From Bradyrhizobium sp. (GTDB taxonomy: Bacteria > Pseudomonadota > Alphaproteobacteria > Rhizobiales > Xanthobacteraceae): DNA of 64,000 nt. Below, piece by piece: positions 43,718 through 52,449 of the stretch (position 1 is the stretch's first letter; each line of letters starts with the position of its first letter). The stretch lies in NCBI RefSeq assembly GCF_030697065.1, contig NZ_JAUYQU010000087.1, positions 1-64,000 of the forward strand. Reading direction: 5' to 3'. The notes below the pieces were generated by a model, which worked only from the letters and a program-made list of their open reading frames with translations, searched no databases and had not been told where the DNA came from. The position numbers and the translations under genes are program-made.

Positions 43718-43882
43718 TCAAAGCTTGCCGAGCAGCAGCAGGATGAGCAGCACGACCAGAATGACGGCGCCGAGACCCATGCCGGAGTGGCCAAAGCCGT
43801 ATCCATAGCCGCCGAACCGGCCGCTGAAGCCGCCCAACAGGAAAATAATCAGGATGATGACGAGTATCGTTCCGAGCGACAT
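43718..43882 (-). CDS. DUF3309 small membrane protein
   Basis: 54 residues. Two hydrophobic spans (MSLGTILVIILIIFLLGG and GLGAVILVVLLILLLLGKL) flank a Gly/Tyr-rich turn (GRFGGYGYGFGHSG). This is the compact DUF3309 type, frequent in Rhizobiales and often induced under stress, with no known function. ATG at 43880-43882 gives the conserved start; the open frame to 43948 is not family-like. Confidence 0.8.
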   Translation of the reverse strand: MSLGTILVIILIIFLLGGFSGRFGGYGYGFGHSGMGLGAVILVVLLILLLLGKL

Positions 43883-43996
43883 GGCACTCTCCCCCGAGAG
43901 GCGGCCGGCGAACGGAAATCCGCCGCTACGCCTCCGGTAGCCAAGCATATCCCGGGCCAGGGTTCCATCGCGGGAACGACCGGCTCCTCGTCCCAG

Positions 43997-44410
43997 CTAT
44001 TTCGGCTGCAGCTTCAGGGCCGCCGAATTGATGCAGTAGCGCAGGCCGGTCGGGCCGGGGCCGTCCTCGAACACGTGGCCGAGATGGCCATTGCATTTCG
44101 AGCACAGTACTTCGGTCCGGACCATGCCGTGGCTGATGTCGCGTTCCTCGTCGACATGGCTCTCCAGCGCCGGCTGGGTAAAGCTCGGCCAGCCGCAGCC
44201 GGAATCGAACTTGGCGTCGGATTCGAACAGCGTCTGGCCGCAGCCGGCGCAGATATAGGTGCCGGCGCGATGCTCATGCTCGTATTCCCCGGAGAACGGC
44301 CGCTCGGTGGCCTTCTCGCGCAACACCGCATACTGCATCGGCGTCAGTTCCTTGCGCCACTCGGCGTCGCTCTTCTCGAGCCTGCCGTCCGTCGTCCTGG
44401 TGTCAGACAT
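43997..44410 (-). CDS. msrB: methionine-R-sulfoxide reductase B
   Basis: 137 residues, cytoplasmic (no signal peptide). It reduces the R epimer of methionine sulfoxide. The zinc site uses CAGC (C54, C57) and CSKC (C103, C106); the catalytic Cys is C126 in [12 protein letters not shown]72 in SGCGWPSF is a possible resolving Cys. It lies just downstream of msrA on the same strand (24 bases), forming an msrA-msrB unit that covers both sulfoxide epimers, but the two proteins differ in location because only MsrA carries a signal peptide. Confidence 0.95.
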   Translation of the reverse strand: MSDTRTTDGRLEKSDAEWRKELTPMQYAVLREKATERPFSGEYEHEHRAGTYICAGCGQTLFESDAKFDSGCGWPSFTQPALESHVDEERDISHGMVRTEVLCSKCNGHLGHVFEDGPGPTGLRYCINSAALKLQPK

Positions 44411-44434
44411 TCATCCTCCTCGTGAATTGCGCCT

Positions 44435-45151
44435 TCAGTTGGTGGCCTTCGCCTGGCTCACCAGCGTCGGCTTCGCCGTATAGTGCTCCGCGAAGATCTT
44501 CTTCAGGTTCTCGACCTTCGGAAGGTCGTGCATGCGGATATAAGGCTGGTTCGGGTGCAGCGTCAGGTAATCCTGGTGATAGGCCTCGGCCGGATAAAAC
44601 GCCTCCAGCGGCCCGACCTTGGTCACGATCGGCTTTCTGTAGACTTTGGCGGCGTTGAGCTGGGCGATATAGGCCTCCGCCACCTTCTTCTGCTCGTCGG
44701 AATTGGTGAATATCTCCGAGCGATAATGGGTGCCGACATCGGGGCCCTGGCGGTTCAACTGCGTCGGGTCGTGCACGACGGAAAAGAAAATCTGCAGCAG
44801 CTTGCCGTAGCTGATCTTCTTCGGGTCGTATTTGATCTCGACCGTCTCGGCATGGCCGGTGGCGCCGGTCGTGATCATGGTGTAGTTCGCGGTCGCCTTG
44901 CTGCCGCCGGCATAGCCGGATACCGCGTTCAGCACGCCCGCGGTATGCTGGAACACGCCCTGCACGCCCCAGAAGCAGCCCCCGGCGAGGATGGCGGTCT
45001 GGACTCCGTCGGTGGCTTTGGCGTCGACCGCGGGGGCGGGAATGATCACGGCGTCTTCGGCCGCGCGCGCGGGCGCGAGGGCCAGGGCTGAGATCGCCAG
45101 CGCGCTGAGCGCGGCGGCTCCAAGCGAAAGGCGGGTGAAGCTGCGGGACAT
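44435..45151 (-). CDS. msrA: methionine-S-sulfoxide reductase A, exported form
   Basis: 238 residues. The active-site motif GGCFWG has C59 as catalytic Cys, followed by GVLNAVSGYAGG, HAETVEIKYDP and FFSVVHDPTQLNRQGPDVGTHYRS. Residues 1-30 are a signal peptide (SALALAPARA|AE), so this MsrA acts in the periplasm or at the membrane, unlike most cytoplasmic MsrA. Resolving cysteines near the C-terminus are not evident. It is the promoter-proximal gene of the msrA-msrB pair. Confidence 0.93.
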   Translation of the reverse strand: MSRSFTRLSLGAAALSALAISALALAPARAAEDAVIIPAPAVDAKATDGVQTAILAGGCFWGVQGVFQHTAGVLNAVSGYAGGSKATANYTMITTGATGHAETVEIKYDPKKISYGKLLQIFFSVVHDPTQLNRQGPDVGTHYRSEIFTNSDEQKKVAEAYIAQLNAAKVYRKPIVTKVGPLEAFYPAEAYHQDYLTLHPNQPYIRMHDLPKVENLKKIFAEHYTAKPTLVSQAKATN

Positions 45152-45291
45152 GGGGTTTCCTCAGGGGTCAGCGGATGGGTGAGCAGTTTAATGAGGCTGC
45201 CACGGTTCGCAACGCCGGCGGCCTGCCCGATGTCCCCAAGATACGCGGCGGGACGGGGGTTGTTACGGCCGAATGCACACGAGTTCGTGAA

Positions 45292-45328
45292 CCTTCTCCC
45301 TTCCCCACCGCTTCGCGGGAGGAGGGGA
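45292..45328. repeat. palindromic repeat half-unit
   Basis: CTTCTCCCTTCCCCACCGC followed by TTCGCGGGAGGAGGGGA folds imperfectly and resembles one arm region of the element at 3160-3303 (CCCGCGAAGCGGTGGGGAGG). It sits between msrA and the helicase gene and may separate their transcripts. Confidence 0.55.
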
Positions 45329-45337
45329 TGCGCCGGC

Positions 45338-46447
45338 TCAGATCACCACGCTCAGCCGCTTGGCGGCGCGCGTAATGCCGGTGTAGAGCCAGCGGGCGCG
45401 GCTTTCCTGGAAGGCAAAACTTTCGTCGAACAGCACCACGTCGTCCCATTGCGACCCCTGCGACTTGTGCACCGTCAGCACGTAGCCGTAGTCGAACTCG
45501 TCATAGGGTTTGCGCTGTTCCCACGGGATGGTGTCGATGGCGCCGCCGAAGCAGTCGCCGCGCACCGACACCTTCGTCACCTTGTGCCCGAAGTCTTCAT
45601 CCGGCGACAATCGCATGGTGATGATCTGGGATTTCGACGCTGCACGCGACTTCACCCGCCACAGCCCGCCATTGAAGAGGCCCTTCTTGCGGTTGTTGCG
45701 CAGGCACACCAGCTTGTCGCCGGCAACGGGAAGGGGATCCTCGATGTTCTGCTTCTGCCGCACCCGCATGTTGTAGGCACGCCGGGTATTGTTGCGGCCG
45801 ACCAGCACCTGGTCGGCCTGCATCACCCTTTCGGGATCGAGTTCGTTGCGCGACACCACCTGGCTCTCGCCGTAGCGGCCGATATCGAGGTCGCGGCCCT
45901 CGCGCACGTCCATCGACATCCGGATGATCGGGTCGTCCTGGGCCTGGCGATGCACCTCGGTCAGCATCACGTCGGGTTCGCTGTCAGTGAAGAAGCCGCC
46001 GCCCTGGATCGGCGGCAACTGCGCGGGGTCGCCGAGCACCAGCAGCGGACATTCGAACGACATCAGGTCGCGCCCGAGTTCGGCGTCCACCATCGAGCAT
46101 TCGTCGATCACGATCAGCTTGGCTTTCGAGGCCGGCGCGTCGTCCCACAGCTCAAAACTCGGCTGCTCGACGCCGGATTCGCGCGCGCGGTAGATCAAGG
46201 AGTGGATGGTGGAGGCGTTGTCGCAGCCCTTGTTGCGCATCACCAGGGCGGCCTTGCCGGTGAAGGCCGCGAATTTCACCCCGCCCTCGACGCCCTCGGC
46301 GATGTGCCGCGCCAGCGTGGTCTTGCCGGTACCGGCATAGCCGAACAGCCGGAACACCGGCGGCGTGCCGTTCCTGCCCGGTTTGGCCTTGAGCCAGTCG
46401 GCAACGGCTTTCAGCGCGGCGTCCTGATGCGGCGTAAAGGTCGGCAT
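45338..46447 (-). CDS. RecD-like ATP-dependent DNA helicase
   Basis: 369 residues. Walker A is GYAGTGKTT (G37-T43); Walker B is LIVIDECSMVD, then LLVLGDPAQLPPIQGGG and the C-terminal UvrD_C_2-type motif VLTVHKSQGSQWDDVVL and YTGITRAAKRL. This is a compact superfamily 1B (RecD/Pif1/Dda-like) helicase without the N-terminal domains of RecD2, like the short helicases of phages and many alphaproteobacteria. A conserved extra region (about 230-290) holds NNTRRAYNMRVRQ and GDKLVCLRNN. ATG at 46445-46447. Role: likely DNA repair or replication-fork processing. Confidence 0.88.
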   Translation of the reverse strand: MPTFTPHQDAALKAVADWLKAKPGRNGTPPVFRLFGYAGTGKTTLARHIAEGVEGGVKFAAFTGKAALVMRNKGCDNASTIHSLIYRARESGVEQPSFELWDDAPASKAKLIVIDECSMVDAELGRDLMSFECPLLVLGDPAQLPPIQGGGFFTDSEPDVMLTEVHRQAQDDPIIRMSMDVREGRDLDIGRYGESQVVSRNELDPERVMQADQVLVGRNNTRRAYNMRVRQKQNIEDPLPVAGDKLVCLRNNRKKGLFNGGLWRVKSRAASKSQIITMRLSPDEDFGHKVTKVSVRGDCFGGAIDTIPWEQRKPYDEFDYGYVLTVHKSQGSQWDDVVLFDESFAFQESRARWLYTGITRAAKRLSVVI

Positions 46448-46644
46448 GGGATCTCGATAAAGGGGAGAGACGGGCAGCGAGTGCGACCGCGACTCACCTG
46501 TCAAAGCTAACCATTCGCGCTGCTCTTGCAAGGCGACTTCCGCCGCGCGGAATTGCGGGGAGGCCGGACACTGAAGCAGGCTGGACTCACGCTTTCACGG
46601 GAATACACTGTTTGAAAAACAACGAGCCGCGCGGGAGCGAAATC

Positions 46645-47856
46645 ATGAAATTCGGCATCTTCTATGAGCTGCAACTGCCGCGCCCTTGGGAGGCCGGGAG
46701 CGAACTGAAGCTCTACCAGGACGCGTTGACGCAGCTGGAGACCGCCGACCGGCTCGGCTACGATCATGCCTGGGTGGTGGAACATCATTTCCTCGAGGAA
46801 TATTCGCATTCGCCGTCGCCGGAGTCCTTTCTCGCCGCGGCCAGCCAGCGCACCAGTAACATCCGGCTCGGCCACGGCATCTTCCAGCTCACCACCAATC
46901 ATCCGGCGCGCGTCGCCGAACGGGTCGCGGTGCTCGATCTCTTGAGCAACGGCCGCTGCGAATTCGGCATGGGCGAAAGCGCCTCGATCACGGAACTCAC
47001 GCCGTTCGGCCGCGACATGGAGACGAAGAAGGAAGTGTTCGAGGAGGCGGTCGCCGCCATCTTCCCGATGTTCGGGGAGGGCGGCAGCGAGCATCACGGC
47101 AAGTATTTCGACATTCCGCTGCGCAACGTGGTGCCCAAACCCGTGCAGAAGCCGCACCCGCCATTGTGGATGGCGTGCTCGCAACTGCCGACCATCGAGC
47201 GTGCCGGCCGGCACGGTTTTGGCGCGCTCGGCTTCCAGTTCGTCAGCGCAGATGCCGCCCATGCCTGGGTGCACGCCTATTACAACGCCATTACAAAACG
47301 GCTGAAGAAGCTGGCGGACTACGAGATCAATCCGAACATGGCGCTGGTGTCGTTCTTCATGTGCGCGAAGACCGACGAGGAGGCCCGCGCGCGGGCGGAT
47401 GGCGCAACCTTCTTCCAGTTCGCGCTGCGCTTCTACGGCGCCTCGCAGAACCGGCAGCGTCCCGATCCCGGCACCGTCAACATGTGGGACGAATACAACA
47501 AGTGGAAGCGCGAAAATCCGGAAGCCCAGGAGGCCGCCTTGCGCGGCGGCCTGATCGGTTCGCCCGAAACCATTCGCAGGAAACTGCGGCGTTTCAGAAG
47601 CTCTCATATCGACCAGGTGATCCTGCTCAACCAGGCCGGCAAGAACAGCCACGAGCACATCTGCGATTCGCTCGAACTGTTCGCGAAGGAAGTCATGCCG
47701 GAGTTCCGCGAGGACCCGGAACATGACGCCTGGAAGGCCGGCGTGATGAGCGGCGCCATCAAGCTCGAGGAAATCGATACCGAGGCGTTCACGGATCGCT
47801 ACGGCAAGCTGGCGGTGACTGTCGCGCCGGCAAAGGCAAACGCGGCGGCGAGTTAG
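46645..47856 (+). CDS. LLM-class flavin-dependent oxidoreductase (luciferase-like)
   Basis: 403 residues of the bacterial luciferase/F420-FMN barrel family: MKFGIFYELQLPRPW at the start, AWVVEHHFLEEYSHSPSPESFLAAASQRT, IRLGHGIFQLTTNHPARVAERVAVLDLLSNGR and GRHGFGALGFQFV. Enzymes of this type are monooxygenases that work with reduced FMN from a partner reductase, often on sulfur or alkane-like substrates. ATG at 46645 is preceded by GGGAGCG. It is convergent with the alpha/beta hydrolase gene, whose stop is 9 bases beyond its own. Confidence 0.87.
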   Translation: MKFGIFYELQLPRPWEAGSELKLYQDALTQLETADRLGYDHAWVVEHHFLEEYSHSPSPESFLAAASQRTSNIRLGHGIFQLTTNHPARVAERVAVLDLLSNGRCEFGMGESASITELTPFGRDMETKKEVFEEAVAAIFPMFGEGGSEHHGKYFDIPLRNVVPKPVQKPHPPLWMACSQLPTIERAGRHGFGALGFQFVSADAAHAWVHAYYNAITKRLKKLADYEINPNMALVSFFMCAKTDEEARARADGATFFQFALRFYGASQNRQRPDPGTVNMWDEYNKWKRENPEAQEAALRGGLIGSPETIRRKLRRFRSSHIDQVILLNQAGKNSHEHICDSLELFAKEVMPEFREDPEHDAWKAGVMSGAIKLEEIDTEAFTDRYGKLAVTVAPAKANAAAS

Positions 47857-47865
47857 CGAGTTCGC

Positions 47866-48648
47866 TTAGCTCCGCAGCGCCGCCAGCAACTCGTCCGGCC
47901 GCTCGACCATCATCATGTGGCCGGCGCCTGACAGTACTACCGTGCGCGAGTTCGGCAGTGCGGCGGCCAGCGCCTTGCCGGCCCGGGCCGGTGTCATCAT
48001 GTCGCGCTCGCCGAGAATGAGCGTGGCCGGAACCTTGATCTGCGCGGCGGCGGCCAGCGCGCCCTGATAGGCGTTGCAGGCCGAGAGGTCGTTGAACAGC
48101 ACGCCGGGCCGGCACTGCTCCAGCACCCGCTGCGCGCCGCAATGCATCCACAGGCCGGGCGCGAGGCTGCCGCCGAGTTCGGCCTGGTAGCCAAGGCCCC
48201 AGATCGAGACCATGTCGATGGCGTCATGGTCGTTGGCTTCGGCGGCCCTCAGCAGATCGGGGCCGACCGTCATGGTCGCCGCGGTGCCGATCAGGCTCAG
48301 CGCGGTCACCCTGGCCGGGTGCCGCGCGGCGGTCTCCAGCGCGATCAGCGATCCCATGGAGTGACCGACCAGCCGTGCCGTCGCAGCACCGGCCGCATCG
48401 AGCAAGGCCGCGGTCCAGTCGGCCATGTCGGCGATGGTTGCCAGCGGCGCGCCGCCGGAGCGGCCGTGTGCCGGCAGATCCGGCGCCAGCACGCCAAACC
48501 CGTGATGCGCGAACCACCTCGAATGCAGCGCCCATGTGGTGTGATCGAAGCCGGCGCCGTGCAGCAGCACGATGGTGGGCAGGGATTTGTCGTATTCCCG
48601 CCCGCCGGTGGCGACGAAGGTATCGGTGCCGTTGACGGTGAGTTGCAT
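47866..48648 (-). CDS. alpha/beta hydrolase
   Basis: 260 residues. The oxyanion strand LLHGAGFDHTTW, nucleophile elbow GHSMGS (S97), the acid Asp in LGERDMMTP and the catalytic His in GAGHMMMVE make a full Ser-Asp-His triad. It is a soluble esterase or C-C hydrolase of unknown substrate. Three bases upstream lies the stop of the MetY-type gene, in the same orientation, so the two probably form one transcript in the alphaproteobacterial donor. Codon use here still matches the left part of the window (many GTC, GAT, GCG/CTC codons). Confidence 0.86.
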   Translation of the reverse strand: MQLTVNGTDTFVATGGREYDKSLPTIVLLHGAGFDHTTWALHSRWFAHHGFGVLAPDLPAHGRSGGAPLATIADMADWTAALLDAAGAATARLVGHSMGSLIALETAARHPARVTALSLIGTAATMTVGPDLLRAAEANDHDAIDMVSIWGLGYQAELGGSLAPGLWMHCGAQRVLEQCRPGVLFNDLSACNAYQGALAAAAQIKVPATLILGERDMMTPARAGKALAAALPNSRTVVLSGAGHMMMVERPDELLAALRS

Positions 48649-48651
48649 GGC

Positions 48652-49947
48652 TCAGGCCTTCTGCGAGATGCGGAGCGCCTGGCCGAGATCGTCGACGATG
48701 TCGGTGGCGGATTCGATGCCGACCGACAGCCGCACCAGTTCCTCGCCGACGCCTGCGGCCTTGAGCTGGGCGGCATCCATCTGCTGATGGGTGGTGCTGG
48801 CGGGGTGAATGACCAGCGTCTTGGCGTCGCCGACATTGGCGAGATGGCTGATCATGCGGAGCGCTTCGATGAACTTCCTGCCGGCGGGCCGGCCGCCCCT
48901 GATGCCGAAACTGACGATCGAGCCCGCGCCGCGCGGCAGCAGCGTTTTCGCAAGTTCATGGTCCGGATGGTTCGGCAGCGACGGGTGCAGCACCCATTCG
49001 ACCGCCTTGTTGGCGGTGAGGGCCTCCAGCACCGCATGGGTATTGGCGATGTGGCGGTCCATGCGGACGCCGAGCGTCTCGACGCCCTGCAGCAGTTGAA
49101 ACGCATTGGTCGGCGACAGGCAGGCGCCGAAGTCGCGCAGGCCCTCGCGGCGCGCGCGCAGCAGGAAGGCGCCGATGGTGGACTCCTCGGTGAAGACCAT
49201 GTTGTGGAAGCCGTCGTAGGCCTGGCTCAGCTCGGGGAATTTCCCCGAGGCTTCCCAGTCGAAGCTGCCGCCGTCCACCACCACGCCGCCGATCACCGTG
49301 CCGTGGCCGCTGAGGAACTTGGTGGCCGAGTGGTAGACCAGGTCGGCCCCGTGCTCGAAGGGCTTGATCAGCCAGGGCGAGGTCAGGGTGGAGTCCACCA
49401 GCAGGGGCACGCCGGCCTCGTGGGCGATTGAGCTGACGGCGGGGATGTCCAGCACGTCCAGGCCCGGGTTGCCCACGGTCTCGCCAAAGAAGAGTTTGGT
49501 GTTGGGCCGCACGGCGGCGCGCCAGCCGTCCAGGTCGCCGGGCTTGACGAAGGTGGTGTCGATGCCGAAGCGGCGCAGGGTGTAGTGCAGCAGGTTCTGC
49601 GAGCCCCCGTACAGCGCGGTGCTGGCCACGATGTGCGAGCCCGCGCCCATCAGGGTGGCCACGCTCAGGTGCAGGGCCGCCTGGCCGCTGGCCACGGCAA
49701 TGGCGCCGATGCCGCCTTCCAGGGCGGCCATGCGCTGCTCGAAGACGGCGTTGGTCGGGTTGCTGATGCGGCTGTAGACATGGCCGGCGCGCTCCAGGTT
49801 GAACAGCGCGGCGGCGTGGTCGCTCGACTCGAAGACGAAGGAGGTGGTGAGGTGGATGGGCACCGCGCGTGCGCCCGTGGTCGGGTCGGGCGCGGCACCG
49901 GCGTGCAGTGCCAGGGTGTCGAAGCCAGGGTCGGAATAGCCGGGCAT
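48652..49947 (-). CDS. O-acetylhomoserine sulfhydrylase/MetY-type PLP enzyme, chimeric gene
   Basis: 431 residues, intact frame. A Cys/Met metabolism PLP enzyme that makes homocysteine from O-acetylhomoserine and sulfide: VYSRISNPTNAVFEQRMAALEGG, the PLP lysine in YHSATKFLSGHGT, the DSTLTSPWLIKPFEHGAD phosphate-binding region and SHLANVGDAKTLVIHPASTTH near the end. The two ends of the gene differ in style: the 3' part (coding the C-terminus, up to about 49050) uses alphaproteobacterial codons, while the 5' part (from about 49300) uses GTG, CTG and GCC as in the betaproteobacterial genes beyond. The switch falls in a region where such proteins are highly conserved. ATG at 49945-49947 (MPGYSDPGFDTLALHAGA) is the betaproteobacterial start, with GGAGACACCC upstream. 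Confidence 0.85.
   Translation of the reverse strand: MPGYSDPGFDTLALHAGAAPDPTTGARAVPIHLTTSFVFESSDHAAALFNLERAGHVYSRISNPTNAVFEQRMAALEGGIGAIAVASGQAALHLSVATLMGAGSHIVASTALYGGSQNLLHYTLRRFGIDTTFVKPGDLDGWRAAVRPNTKLFFGETVGNPGLDVLDIPAVSSIAHEAGVPLLVDSTLTSPWLIKPFEHGADLVYHSATKFLSGHGTVIGGVVVDGGSFDWEASGKFPELSQAYDGFHNMVFTEESTIGAFLLRARREGLRDFGACLSPTNAFQLLQGVETLGVRMDRHIANTHAVLEALTANKAVEWVLHPSLPNHPDHELAKTLLPRGAGSIVSFGIRGGRPAGRKFIEALRMISHLANVGDAKTLVIHPASTTHQQMDAAQLKAAGVGEELVRLSVGIESATDIVDDLGQALRISQKA
49050..49300. other. changeover zone between alpha- and betaproteobacterial sequence
   Basis: To the left of this zone every gene has Bradyrhizobiaceae character; to the right every gene has Comamonadaceae character. 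Both sides are high in GC, so composition alone hides the join; codon choice and family type show it. No repeat, tRNA, integrase or insertion sequence lies here, and the join keeps the reading frame, as expected if two homologous genes were merged by homology. The exact base cannot be fixed by eye. Confidence 0.75.
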
Positions 49948-49998
49948 GGGTGTCTCCGTAGTTACCCGCGGTCGGGCCGAGGCTTGTCGCATGCCCTC

Positions 49999-50028
49999 TT
50001 GACCCGACGCACGGTTACGTCTTATTGT
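49999..50028 (+). promoter_or_regulatory. candidate sigma-70 promoter of the CBS-domain gene
   Basis: TTGACC (49999-50004) and TATTGT (50023-50028) are 18 bases apart, close to the -35/-10 consensus. The predicted start of transcription is about 35 bases before the ATG at 50070, with AGGAGCACACC as ribosome site. The segment is AT-richer than its surroundings. Confidence 0.4.
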
Positions 50029-50069
50029 GGGCTATATTCAATTCATAACAACATCGCGAGGAGCACACC

Positions 50070-50528
50070 ATGAAAGTCAGCGACATTCTGCGCGTCAAGG
50101 GCAGTACCCTGTACACCGTGACCCCTGAGGAAACGCTGGCCAAGGCCCTGGATGCGATGTCCGAGAAGGACATCGGCTCCCTGGTGGTCATGGAGAACGG
50201 CAATCTGGTGGGCATGCTGACCTTCCGCGAGGTCATCCAGCAGGTGGTGAAGAACAAGGGCAGCGTGGGCACGACGCTGGTGCGTGCCGCCATGGACAGC
50301 GCGCCCCTGATCTGCGACGTGGAGACCGAGCTCGACGAGGTGCGCCGCATGATGCTGGAGCGCCACGCCCGCTACATGCCCGTCATGGATGCCAAGACGC
50401 TGATGGGCGTGATCAGCTTCTACGATGTGGCCAAGGCCGTGGTGGACAGCCAGAACTTCGAGAACAAGATGCTCAAGGCCTACATCCGCGACTGGCCGGA
50501 AGACGATGTACCGGATTCCAAGTTCTGA
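50070..50528 (+). CDS. CBS-domain pair protein
   Basis: 152 residues, two tandem CBS motifs: about 5-60 (LYTVTPEETLAKALDAMSEKDIGSLVVME) and about 76-130 (APLICDVETELDEVRRMMLERHARYMPVM, then LMGVISFYDVAK). Stand-alone CBS pairs bind adenine nucleotides (AMP, ATP, NAD or c-di-AMP) and regulate partner proteins. The sequence is of the type common upstream of or near aroC in Burkholderiales; the partner here is unknown. It diverges from the MetY-type gene. Confidence 0.87.
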   Translation: MKVSDILRVKGSTLYTVTPEETLAKALDAMSEKDIGSLVVMENGNLVGMLTFREVIQQVVKNKGSVGTTLVRAAMDSAPLICDVETELDEVRRMMLERHARYMPVMDAKTLMGVISFYDVAKAVVDSQNFENKMLKAYIRDWPEDDVPDSKF

Positions 50529-50590
50529 GAACTTGCGAATCAGGTTTCTTGCTTCCGCTGTCCCCGGCCGCTCTGGGATAATCACTCCCC

Positions 50591-51685
50591 ATGAGCGGCA
50601 ACACCTTCGGACATCTCTTCACGGTCACCAACTTCGGTGAATCCCACGGCCCGGCCATCGGCTGCGTGATCGACGGCTGCCCGCCCGGCATGTCGCTCAG
50701 CGAGGCCGACATCCAGCCTGACCTGGACCGCCGTCGCCCCGGTACCTCCAAGTTCGTCACCCAGCGCAACGAGCCCGATGCGGTGGAGATCATCTCCGGC
50801 GTCTACGAGGGCCAGACCACGGGCACGCCGATCTGCCTGCTGATCAAGAACACCGACCAGCGCAGCAAGGACTACGGGCAGATCCTGCAGACCTTCCGCC
50901 CCGGCCATGCCGACTACAGCTACTGGCGCAAGTACGGCATCCGCGATCCGCGTGGCGGCGGCCGTTCCTCGGCCCGCCTGACGGCGCCCATGGTGGCGGC
51001 CGGTGCCGTGGCCAAGAAGTGGCTCAAGGAAAAATTCGGCACCGAGTTCCGCGGCTGCATGACACAGATCGGCGAGGTCGCCATTCCCTTCGAGTCCTGG
51101 GACCACGTGCCCCACAACCCATTCTTTGCCCCGGTGGCCGACGTGTCCGCGCTGGAGAGCTATATGGAGGCGCTGCGCAAGTCCGGTGACTCCTGCGGTG
51201 CGCGCCTGCGTGTCACCGCGACCAACATGCCCGTGGGCCTGGGCGAGCCGCTGTTCGACAAGCTCGACGCCGACATCGCCTACGCCATGATGGGCATCAA
51301 CGCCGTCAAGGGCGTGGAGATCGGCTACGGTTTTGCCAGCGTGGCGGACAAGGGCAGCACGCATGGCGACGCCCTCACGCCGGATGGCTTCAAGGGCAAC
51401 AAGGCCGGCGGCGTGCTGGGCGGCATCAGCACCGGGCAGGACCTGGACGTGTCGATCGCCATCAAACCCACCAGCTCCATCCTGCTGCCGCGTGAGTCCA
51501 TCGACACGGCAGGCCACAGCACCGAGGTCATCACCAAGGGCCGCCACGATCCCTGCGTGGGCATCCGTGCCACGCCGATCGCCGAGGCCATGCTGGCCCT
51601 GGTGGTGATGGACCACGCGCTGCGGCACCGCGCGCAGTGCGGTGATGTTCAGCTGCCCATCGCACCCATCCCCGGTTCTGTTTAA
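50591..51685 (+). CDS. aroC: chorismate synthase
   Basis: 364 residues, standard AroC length. It eliminates phosphate from EPSP to form chorismate, using reduced FMN as a catalytic cofactor. Marks: [23 protein letters not shown] with a catalytic His, [33 protein letters not shown], and [26 protein letters not shown] at the C-terminus. ATG at 50591 ([10 protein letters not shown]) is the usual start. It lies 62 bases after the CBS gene and 3 bases ahead of the class II aldolase gene, likely one operon. Confidence 0.96.
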   Translation: MSGNTFGHLFTVTNFGESHGPAIGCVIDGCPPGMSLSEADIQPDLDRRRPGTSKFVTQRNEPDAVEIISGVYEGQTTGTPICLLIKNTDQRSKDYGQILQTFRPGHADYSYWRKYGIRDPRGGGRSSARLTAPMVAAGAVAKKWLKEKFGTEFRGCMTQIGEVAIPFESWDHVPHNPFFAPVADVSALESYMEALRKSGDSCGARLRVTATNMPVGLGEPLFDKLDADIAYAMMGINAVKGVEIGYGFASVADKGSTHGDALTPDGFKGNKAGGVLGGISTGQDLDVSIAIKPTSSILLPRESIDTAGHSTEVITKGRHDPCVGIRATPIAEAMLALVVMDHALRHRAQCGDVQLPIAPIPGSV

Positions 51686-51688
51686 GCC

Positions 51689-52435
51689 ATGTCCGCGCCG
51701 ATGACCGAGGCCGAACGCGCCACGCGCATCGATCTGGCCGCGGCCTACCGCCTGGCTGCGCTCAACGGCTGGGACGACACCATCTACACCCACATCTCCG
51801 CGGCCGTGCCGGGCGAGGAGGGCGCCTACCTGATCAACCCGTACGGCCTGCTGTTCGACGAGGTCTGCGCCTCCAACCTCGTCAAGGTCAACACACGCGG
51901 CGAGAAGCTCGACGACTCGCCCTATGCTGTGAACCCCACGGGCTTTGCCATCCACGGTGCCATCCACGCGGCGCGCGCCAGTGCGCGTTGCGTGCTGCAC
52001 CTGCACACCGAATGGGGCCTGGCCCTGGCCATGGTGCCGGGCGGCTTGCTGCCCACCACGCAACATGCCATGCGCCTGTTTGATCGCCTGGGCCGCCACG
52101 CCTACGAGGGCCTGGCGCTGAGTGAGCCGGAGGGTCAACGCCTGGTGAAGAACCTGGGCGAACTCGACGGCCTGATCCTGGAAAATCACGGTACGCTGAC
52201 CGTGGGGCAGACGGTGGCCGAGGCCTATATGCTCATGCACCACCTGGAGCGCGCCGCGCGCGCCCAGCTGCGGGCCATGGCCGCCACTGGAGGCCGCGTG
52301 CTGGTCGCCAGTGAGGCGGTGGCCGCCAGGACCTATGCCCAGTGGACCGGCGACGGCAGTGAACGCGATGGCGACGCTGAATGGCCGGCCCTGCTGCGCA
52401 AACTCGACAAGATCGATCCCACCTACCGCAACTGA
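51689..52435 (+). CDS. class II aldolase/adducin family protein
   Basis: 248 residues. The zinc ligands of the family are visible in HLHTEWG (His-x-His) and near GTLTVGQT / ENHGTLTVGQT, with AHxH-like partners; NGWDDTIYTHISAAVP is the usual substrate entry. Members cleave or epimerise sugar phosphates, or act on similar substrates; adducin-like members are non-enzymatic. No kinase or isomerase gene is beside it. It starts three bases after aroC and is followed after 14 bases by the tautomerase gene, in the same orientation. Confidence 0.86.
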   Translation: MSAPMTEAERATRIDLAAAYRLAALNGWDDTIYTHISAAVPGEEGAYLINPYGLLFDEVCASNLVKVNTRGEKLDDSPYAVNPTGFAIHGAIHAARASARCVLHLHTEWGLALAMVPGGLLPTTQHAMRLFDRLGRHAYEGLALSEPEGQRLVKNLGELDGLILENHGTLTVGQTVAEAYMLMHHLERAARAQLRAMAATGGRVLVASEAVAARTYAQWTGDGSERDGDAEWPALLRKLDKIDPTYRN

Positions 52436-52449
52436 AGAGGAGTTCATCC

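Noticed and set aside
49999-50069. SAM riboswitch controlling the MetY-type gene
   Set aside because: No SAM-I or SAM-II conserved core; the segment is short and contains only a likely sigma-70 promoter for the divergent gene.
50582-52447. 621-residue antisense open frame opposite aroC and the aldolase-like gene
   Set aside because: aroC and the class II aldolase are unmistakable on the plus strand; the antisense product is Gly/His/Gln-rich with no family features.
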